DNA of 10,666 nt, taken from assembly GCA_003133265.1 (NCBI GenBank), contig PKWQ01000090.1, positions 18,944 through 29,609 on the forward strand. Direction: 5' to 3'. Shown in pieces: positions 6,849 to 10,666 of the stretch. Numbering within the stretch: the first letter of the stretch is position 1; every line of letters begins with the position of its first letter. The notes beneath the pieces were generated by a model that ran no database searches, was not told the origin of the DNA, and saw only the letters and a list, made by a program, of their open reading frames with translations. The DNA comes from Acetobacteraceae bacterium (GTDB lineage Bacteria > Pseudomonadota > Alphaproteobacteria > Acetobacterales > Acetobacteraceae). The translations under genes were made by a program, and so were the position numbers.

Positions 6849-7832
6849 TCAGGCCGCGAATACATCGTCGGTCGCCTGCTCGGGCAGTGGGTGAGGGCTC
6901 GCCTCGGCGAAGGCGACGGCGGCCTCGATGGCCCCCATGACCTCGCCCTCCATCGCCCGCAGCCCGGCATCGTCCAGCTGGCCCTGGTCCCTCAGCCGTC
7001 GCTCCAGCAGCGCGATCGGGTCCTGTCGCATCCACGCCTCGACCTCCGCCCTGTCGCGGGGATCGACCTGCCCCTTGCGCTCGGTGTGGGCGCGCCAACG
7101 GTAGGTCTTGCACTCGATCAGCGTCGGACCGTCGCCCGCGCGCGCCCGCTCCACGGCGGCGTTCGCGGCCTGATGGACCGCGAAGACGTCGTTGCCATCG
7201 ACCACCACGCCCGGAATGCCGTAGCCGGCCGCGCGTCCCGCCACGTCGCCCATCGCGTGCGTCGCGGCAGCCGAGGTTTGCGCGGCCCAGCCATTGTTCT
7301 CGCACACGTAAAGCATCGGCAACTTCCACGCCGCCGCGATATTCAGGCACTCGTGGAACGGCCCCGCGTTCGACGCCCCGTCCCCGAAGAAGGACACCGC
7401 GACGCCGCCCTTGCCTTCCATCTGCGCCGCGAGCCCCGCGCCGGTGATGATCGAAATCCCACCAGCGACGATCCCATTGGCGCCGAGCATGCCGATGCCG
7501 AAATCGGCGATGTGCATGGAGCCGCCCTTGCCCTTGCAGTAGCCCGTTTGCCGCCCATACAGCTCGGCCATCATGCGGTTGAGGTCGGCGCCCTTGGCGA
7601 TGCAGTGGCCGTGCCCGCGATGCGTCGAGATGATCCGGCCGCCGCGATCGAGCGTCGAACAGACGCCGACGGCGACCGCCTCCTCGCCGATGTAGCTGTG
7701 CACGACGCCGTAGATCTTGCCGGCAAGGTAGTCGGCAGAGGCACGCTCCTCGAAGCGGCGGATGGTGAGCATCTGGCGCAGCATCTCACGCTGCTTGTCA
7801 GGTGGCAGGTTCGGCGAAAGGCTCATGGGCAT
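6849..7832 (-). CDS. 2-oxo-acid dehydrogenase E1 component, alpha subunit (ThDP-dependent)
   Basis: Alpha subunit of the E1 enzyme, 327 residues from the chosen start. ThDP binding is shown by the GDGASNAGPFHE ... CENN motif (Gly150-Asp151-Gly152 to Asn179-Asn180, the normal spacing). Also seen: LTIRRFEERA at 22-31, HSYIGEEAVAVG at 45-56, STHRGHGHCIAKG at 69-81, and GKGGSMHIAD at 101-110, all hallmarks of PDH/acetoin-dehydrogenase E1 alpha. The frame stays open to 8120, but the extra 96 residues are low-complexity intergenic translation. ATG 7830-7832 has GGAG seven bases upstream and gives the usual family length; ATG 7824-7826 is an alternative. It is cotranscribed with the beta gene. Acetoin, pyruvate and other 2-oxo acids are all possible substrates; the neighbouring enolase-superfamily gene hints at a sugar-acid or aromatic-acid route. 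Confidence 0.93.
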   Translation of the reverse strand: MPMSLSPNLPPDKQREMLRQMLTIRRFEERASADYLAGKIYGVVHSYIGEEAVAVGVCSTLDRGGRIISTHRGHGHCIAKGADLNRMMAELYGRQTGYCKGKGGSMHIADFGIGMLGANGIVAGGISIITGAGLAAQMEGKGGVAVSFFGDGASNAGPFHECLNIAAAWKLPMLYVCENNGWAAQTSAAATHAMGDVAGRAAGYGIPGVVVDGNDVFAVHQAANAAVERARAGDGPTLIECKTYRWRAHTERKGQVDPRDRAEVEAWMRQDPIALLERRLRDQGQLDDAGLRAMEGEVMGAIEAAVAFAEASPHPLPEQATDDVFAA

Positions 7833-7866
7833 GGGCGTGCTCCATCTGGGCCGGTCAGAGGATTCC

Positions 7867-7895
7867 ATGATGGGCGAGGGCGCGAAGATTGGCAA
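7867..7895 (-). promoter_or_regulatory. Candidate sigma-70-type promoter for the E1 alpha/beta operon
   Basis: On the minus strand TTGCCA (7890-7895; 5 of 6 to TTGACA) is followed after exactly 17 nt by CATCAT (7867-7872; 4 of 6 to TATAAT). Transcription would begin near 7860, giving a leader of roughly 28 nt that contains the GGAG ribosome site. The spacing is ideal, but the -10 element is weak and such matches can arise by chance. Confidence 0.35.
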
Positions 7896-7956
7896 CCGGA
7901 AGGCCGGCATTCGGGCGCACGTCTCTCGCCGACAGCCAAGTCGGTCCAGCATCGCC

Positions 7957-7966
7957 GAATGACCGC
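7957..7966 (-). repeat. Dispersed intergenic motif, copy 2 (core only, inverted)
   Basis: GAATGACCGC on plus is the exact reverse complement of GCGGTCATTC at 8043-8052, giving a perfect 10-bp inverted pair with 76 nt between. This copy lacks the TTTCGACCC block. Confidence 0.4.
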
Positions 7967-8030
7967 ATCCCACCCCTAGCGGATGTCCCCGCGCAAAAAT
8001 CAAGAATTTTGCAGCATGGTTCTGGTCGGC

Positions 8031-8052
8031 TTTCGACCCCCAGCGGTCATTC
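8031..8052 (+). repeat. Dispersed intergenic motif, copy 3 (long form)
   Basis: TTTCGACCC, three bases, then GCGGTCATTC: same spacing as the copy at 4656-4677, differing only in the three spacer bases and one A/T in the core. It overlaps the right arm of a small hairpin (GGTCG 8024-8028, CGACC 8034-8038). Confidence 0.5.
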
Positions 8053-8181
8053 CGTGATTTCGCTCGCGGGTCCGATGCGGGCTTGTCCCCCAAAACTTTG
8101 AGCCTCTTCGCGTAAGGCATCTACACACTATCGGCGGATCAACCGGTCGCCGCGGTTACCCGATGTCCACACACAAGGCTG

Positions 8182-9354
8182 CTAGAACTCAAACTCGGGC
8201 CCGTCGAGATACCGGAATCGCTCCAGCGCATCCGCGCGCAATGTGAAGCCGAGGCCCGACCGGTCAGGGGCATGCACCGTGCCGTCCGAGCGTATGTCGA
8301 ACGGCTCGTTGAAGAGGTCCCACATCATCGGCATGTAGCCTTGCGTAACCTCGAGGATGTGGCAGTTGGGGGCAGACATCGCAACGTGAATGCTCGCCGC
8401 GAACAGCACCCCACTGCCCCAGGCGTGCGGCGCGAGACGCACACCGTGCGCCGAGGTCAACGCCGCGATGCGCCGGATCTCCGTCATGCCGCCCGAACGG
8501 GCGACGTCCGGCTGCGCGATATCGAGGGCACGTCGCTCCAGCAGATCCACGAAGTCGAACCGCGTGAACTCGCGCTCGCCCGATGCGATGGGGATGATCG
8601 TCGCGCGGCGCACCTCCGCCTGACCGGCGTGATCGTCCGGCGACACCGGCTCCTCGAACCAGGCGATGTCGTAGGGTTCAAGCTCCCTGGCAAGCTTGAT
8701 AGCGGTCGCGACCTCGAGCGAGCCGTGCGCGTCGATCATCAGTTCGACATTGGGGCCAAGCCCACGGCGGGCCGCCTTCACCCGGCGCACGCAGTTGGCG
8801 ATCGAGAATCCGTCGCGGCCGACCACACGCATTTTGACGGCGGTGAAGCCCTTGGCCGCGTAGCCCGCGAGTTCCGCCTCGGCCTCGTCGCCTGGCGCCC
8901 AGCCGCCGCTGGCATAGCCTCGTACCGAGCTGCGCACCGCACCAAGCGCCTGGTAGAGCGGAATGCCGAGCGCCTGCGCCTTGACGTCCCACACCGCGAT
9001 GTCGATGCCGGAAATCGCTTCCATGATTACGCCCCGGCGCCGGCTTTCATCGGCCTGTGTCACGCCACGCTCGAGCGCCGGCCTGCTGCGTGAGCCGTTA
9101 TACATCTTCTCGTAGATGCGCTCGGAGAACATGGGGTCCTCGCCGACGCATTCCGGCGCGAGCTCGTGCTCAATGATGGCGGCGACGATCGGCGGCGTTC
9201 CGAGAGCCGCGCCGATGCCGGTGAGCCCGTTGTCGGTCTCGACGCGAATGAGTGTCGCGTCGGTCTTGACCTTTGTTCCGAGGTCGGTGCGGTGACGCTT
9301 CTCCTCCGGAACGGGTGCGGACATTGGAATGGCGGACACTTTGACGATTTTCAT
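8182..9354 (-). CDS. Mandelate racemase/muconate lactonizing enzyme family protein (enolase superfamily)
   Basis: A 390-residue enolase-superfamily enzyme of the mandelate racemase type: N-terminal capping domain (residues 1-130) and a (beta/alpha)7-beta barrel. Members abstract a proton alpha to a carboxylate, giving racemases, cycloisomerases or sugar-acid dehydratases. Catalytic residues visible: VKMRV at 173-177 (Lys174 and Arg176 where many members have Lys-x-Lys), metal ligands Asp208 (MIDAHGS), Glu234 or Glu235 (WFEEP) and Glu260 (SGERE), then Asp283 (IAQPDVARSGG) and His310 (LAPHAWGSG), the Asp-His dyad of the MR subgroup. The start is supported by AGGGAAG at 9364-9370, nine bases before ATG. 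It lies upstream of the E1 operon on the same strand with a 349-nt gap, so cotranscription is possible but not evident. Substrate is unknown; acid-sugar dehydratase is one possibility. Confidence 0.92.
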   Translation of the reverse strand: MKIVKVSAIPMSAPVPEEKRHRTDLGTKVKTDATLIRVETDNGLTGIGAALGTPPIVAAIIEHELAPECVGEDPMFSERIYEKMYNGSRSRPALERGVTQADESRRRGVIMEAISGIDIAVWDVKAQALGIPLYQALGAVRSSVRGYASGGWAPGDEAEAELAGYAAKGFTAVKMRVVGRDGFSIANCVRRVKAARRGLGPNVELMIDAHGSLEVATAIKLARELEPYDIAWFEEPVSPDDHAGQAEVRRATIIPIASGEREFTRFDFVDLLERRALDIAQPDVARSGGMTEIRRIAALTSAHGVRLAPHAWGSGVLFAASIHVAMSAPNCHILEVTQGYMPMMWDLFNEPFDIRSDGTVHAPDRSGLGFTLRADALERFRYLDGPEFEF

Positions 9355-9410
9355 GGGCTCGTTCTTCCCTGGCCGGCGGGTCGTATCGCGCGGCCGTATT
9401 CGATGTTTCC

Positions 9411-9440
9411 GGTATAGGGTGGGCTCTCCGCCCGTCTCAA
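9411..9440 (-). promoter_or_regulatory. Candidate promoter of the enolase-superfamily gene
   Basis: On the minus strand TTGAGA (9435-9440; 5 of 6 to consensus) and TATACC (9411-9416; 4 of 6) are 18 nt apart. Transcription would start near 9404, about 50 nt before the ATG. It lies just downstream of the G-rich tract in the direction of transcription. Confidence 0.35.
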
Positions 9441-9510
9441 AGGCAGCCTAACCGCCGATCCAGGCATGCTACAACAGCTGGGTCGACGAAGAGCCCACAA
9501 GGCCTCCGCA

Positions 9511-9532
9511 CCCCCGCCCCCGCCCCCGCCCC
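9511..9532 (-). repeat. Short C5G hexamer repeat; G-quadruplex-type motif on the minus strand
   Basis: Plus strand has C-runs of 5, 5, 5 and 4 separated by single G bases (CCCCCG repeated). On the minus strand this gives four G-runs of at least four with one-base loops, a canonical intramolecular G-quadruplex pattern. It is about 155 nt upstream of the enolase-family start, with the G-rich strand being that gene's sense strand. It could be a slippage-prone microsatellite. Confidence 0.6.
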
Positions 9533-9551
9533 GCCGATGGCGGCCATATTG

Positions 9552-9561
9552 GCGGACATTC
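9552..9561 (+). repeat. Dispersed intergenic motif, copy 4 (core only)
   Basis: GCGGACATTC, identical to the core at 4668-4677. Here the core lies in a small hairpin (GGCGG 9551-9555, CCGCC 9561-9565) and lacks the TTTCGACCC block. Confidence 0.4.
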
Positions 9562-9639
9562 CGCCCCAAAAGGCTGCATCAGGACACACGTCTTCCAGCG
9601 ACGGCCGATCATCCCAGTGGTGGCGAGGCGGCCAGCATC

Positions 9640-9826
9640 GGACCGGCGGCAATGGGCCGAGCGCGCCGATGGCGGAAAGAATTTTTCTTAATAGGCCACG
9701 AGGCACCATGACCTTGGCCATCTGGAAGGTGATTGCCCGGCCATGACGAACGATCCTCGCGCCGACCTTCGCCAGCCACTCGCGCAACGTGGTCAGCGAC
9801 CAGAGTTCCGCCTCGGCGGGCAGGGC
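9640..9826 (-). pseudogene. IS1380-family transposase C-terminal fragment
   Basis: Minus-strand codons below the in-frame TAA at 9827-9829 read ALPAEAELWSLTTLREWLAKVGARIVRHGRAITFQMAKVMVPRGLLRKILSAI in overlapping order; the segments LREWLAKVGARIVRH, ITFQMAKVMVPR and LLRKILSAIGAL are typical of the extreme C-terminus of IS1380-group DDE transposases, just after the catalytic domain. The frame stays open to 9437, but beyond about 9640 it no longer resembles a transposase and runs into the G-rich repeat. The N-terminal and catalytic parts are missing; the IS3-family element begins just upstream. The likely history is an IS1380 copy cut by later IS3 insertion or deletion. Confidence 0.7.
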
Positions 9827-9874
9827 TTAAATGCACTTGTGGATTCGGCTCACGAACGTGGTGTGCGCATTGAC

Positions 9875-10279
9875 ATGCGTCAGGCCAGCCTGCTTCCAGA
9901 AACTTATCTCGCGCCGCCAATCCTCCTCCGTGCCAGTGCCGAGCGAGTGGTGCGTGACATCCGCCGGGCTACCCGCAAGCACCATTCGGCCGAGGACAAG
10001 ATCCGCATCGTGCTGGAAGGCCTGCGCGGCGAGGACAGCATCGCCGGGCTGTGCCGGCGCGAAGGCATCGCCGAGAGCCTTTACTACAGCTGGTCGAAGG
10101 AGTTCCTTGAAGCGGGCAAGCGCCGCCTGGCCGGCGACACGGCGCGCGCGGCGACCGCCGACGAGGTCAAGGACCTGCGCCAGGAAGCCCGCATGCTGAA
10201 GGAAATCGTTGCCGAGCAGGCGCTCGAACTGCGGCTACTCAAAAAAAGCATGATCGCGGCTGGGGACGACCGCGCATGA
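9875..10279 (+). CDS. IS3-family transposase OrfA (HTH protein)
   Basis: A 134-residue OrfA, the DNA-binding subunit encoded first in IS3 elements; alone it tends to bind the ends and regulate, and when fused to OrfB by frameshifting it makes the active transposase. Seen: a helix-turn-helix region at about 36-75 (HSAEDKIRIVLEGLRGEDSI then GLCRREGIAESLYYSWSKEF), and a leucine-zipper-like coiled coil at 97-123 (DEVKDLRQEARMLKEI ... LELRLLKK) for multimerisation. The frame is open back to 9743, but ATG 9875 is preferred because upstream codons overlap the IS1380 debris; no strong ribosome site is visible. The stop TGA 10277-10279 overlaps the OrfB ATG. Confidence 0.85.
   Translation: MRQASLLPETYLAPPILLRASAERVVRDIRRATRKHHSAEDKIRIVLEGLRGEDSIAGLCRREGIAESLYYSWSKEFLEAGKRRLAGDTARAATADEVKDLRQEARMLKEIVAEQALELRLLKKSMIAAGDDRA
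10240..10249 (+). other. A7 slippery site for -1 ribosomal frameshifting between OrfA and OrfB
   Basis: A run of seven A bases (10241-10247) falls at Lys123-Lys124 of OrfA (codons CTC AAA AAA AGC). A shift of -1 here enters the OrfB frame, which is open from this point to the OrfB ATG at 10276 (QKKHDRGWGRPR then M). Poly-A slippery sites at this place are the known device for making the IS3 OrfAB transposase. No stimulatory structure was examined. Confidence 0.7.
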
Positions 10280-10666
10280 GATACAAGGCCGCCGAGAAGC
10301 TCGAGATCATCCGCCTGGTCGAGCAATCGCATCTGCCGGCGCGGCGTACGCTGCGGCGGCTGGGCGTGCCGCCTGCCACGTTCTACCGCTGGTATGAGCG
10401 ATACCAGGCTGGCGGCCTGGAAGCGTTGGCCGACCAGCCGTCGCGGCCCGATCGGGTGTGGAACCGCATCCCCGAAGCACAGCGCGCGCGCATCCTGGAC
10501 CTGGCGCTGACCGAGCCGGAGCTGTCGCCGCGCGAACTGGCCGTGCGGTTCACCGAGCAGCAGCGCTACTTCGTCTCCGAAGCTTCGGCCCACCGCCTGC
10601 TCAAGGCGCATGACCTGATCACCAGCCGGGCCTTCTTCGTGGTCAAGGCGGCCGACGAATTCCACA
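10276..10666 (+). CDS. IS3-family transposase OrfB, N-terminal part
   Basis: The frame from ATG 10276 stays open to the window edge (130 codons). The product begins MRYKAAEKLEIIRLVEQ, with a helix-turn-helix segment to about residue 45 (RRTLRRLGVPPATFYRWYERYQ) and then SPRELAVRFTEQ and SEASAHRLLKAHDLI, a linker that in IS3-type transposases precedes the DDE integrase core. The catalytic core would lie past the edge, so activity cannot be judged. It overlaps OrfA by 4 nt (ATGA) and is in the -1 frame relative to it, fitting either translational coupling or frameshift fusion. Confidence 0.88.
   Translation, partial: MRYKAAEKLEIIRLVEQSHLPARRTLRRLGVPPATFYRWYERYQAGGLEALADQPSRPDRVWNRIPEAQRARILDLALTEPELSPRELAVRFTEQQRYFVSEASAHRLLKAHDLITSRAFFVVKAADEFH

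Larger units (their letters stand above)
7833..8181. other. 349-nt intergenic region upstream of the E1 operon
   Basis: No gene is supported. The E1 alpha frame runs open through most of it, but the translation has no domain-like character. It contains a candidate promoter (7867-7895), two GCGGWCATTC cores in opposite orientation (7957-7966 and 8043-8052) bracketing an AT-rich patch AAAAATCAAGAATTTT (7995-8010), and a small GGTCG/CGACC hairpin (8024-8038). No convincing terminator for the enolase-family gene was found. Confidence 0.6.
9830..10666 (+). mobile_element. IS3-family insertion sequence, left part (continues beyond window)
   Basis: Two overlapping reading frames with a -1 shift between them and IS3-type OrfA and OrfB products define an IS3-family element. 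Its left end must lie between the IS1380 remnant (ending 9826) and OrfA (9875). A TG at 9838-9839, starting TGTGGATTCGG, is a possible terminus because IS3 ends usually begin with TG, but the matching right end is outside the window, so the boundary is approximate. Confidence 0.75.

Noticed and set aside
5829..7979. 716-codon open frame on the plus strand
   Set aside because: Antisense shadow of the E1 alpha and beta genes in GC-rich DNA; Arg/His/Gly-rich translation with no domain character.
7833..8120. 96-codon N-terminal extension of E1 alpha
   Set aside because: Would exceed the family length; the translation is non-conserved-looking and contains the dispersed repeat; a good ribosome site supports the start at 7832.
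1..10666. CRISPR array, tRNA, rRNA, riboswitch or toxin-antitoxin/defence system
   Set aside because: No regularly spaced repeats, cloverleaf-like tracts or defence protein motifs were seen on either strand.

Overview
The window is GC-rich (codon third positions are mostly G/C) and looks like a chromosomal accessory region of an alphaproteobacterium, probably Rhodospirillales/Acetobacteraceae or Hyphomicrobiales. This assignment is an inference from gene content: a Bug/TctC-type solute receptor, PhnE-type permeases, an AcpA-like phosphatase, several catabolic enzymes, and IS110, IS1380 and IS3 debris. No rRNA, tRNA or CRISPR array was seen.

Layout. Positions 2-241 (+) are the C-terminal tail of a Bug/TctC periplasmic binding protein. 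Converging on it from the minus strand is a phosphonate-type ABC transporter remnant: phnD (3' part only, 2182-2622), phnE1 (1249-2133) and phnE2 (392-1252, overlapping phnE1 by 4 nt). The 5' part of phnD is gone and phnC is absent. Immediately upstream lies the decayed C-terminus of an IS110-family transposase (2750-2905), the likely cause of the loss. A secreted AcpA/phospholipase-C-like acid phosphatase (2974-4530, +) and an LLM-class flavin oxidoreductase (4887-5786, +) follow.

On the minus strand, 5856-7832 encodes a thiamine-diphosphate 2-oxo-acid dehydrogenase E1 alpha/beta pair (acetoin/pyruvate dehydrogenase type) without E2 or E3. Upstream of it, also on the minus strand, is an enolase-superfamily (mandelate racemase/muconate lactonizing enzyme) protein (8182-9354). 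The right end is an insertion-sequence graveyard: an IS1380-family transposase C-terminal scrap (about 9640-9826, -), then the left part of an IS3-family element with OrfA (9875-10279), an A7 slippery site and the start of OrfB (10276 to the window end).

How the parts work together. The enolase-type enzyme could dehydrate or isomerise a sugar acid or aromatic-derived acid, and the E1 pair could decarboxylate a 2-oxo acid; this link rests only on neighbourhood and shared strand. The acid phosphatase and Phn permeases share a phosphorus-acquisition theme, but the transporter is probably dead as encoded here. I found no convincing undescribed multi-gene system. The least explained signal is a short sequence, GCGGWCATTC (W = A/T), found four times and only between genes; two copies carry the same upstream TTTCGACCC block at identical spacing.
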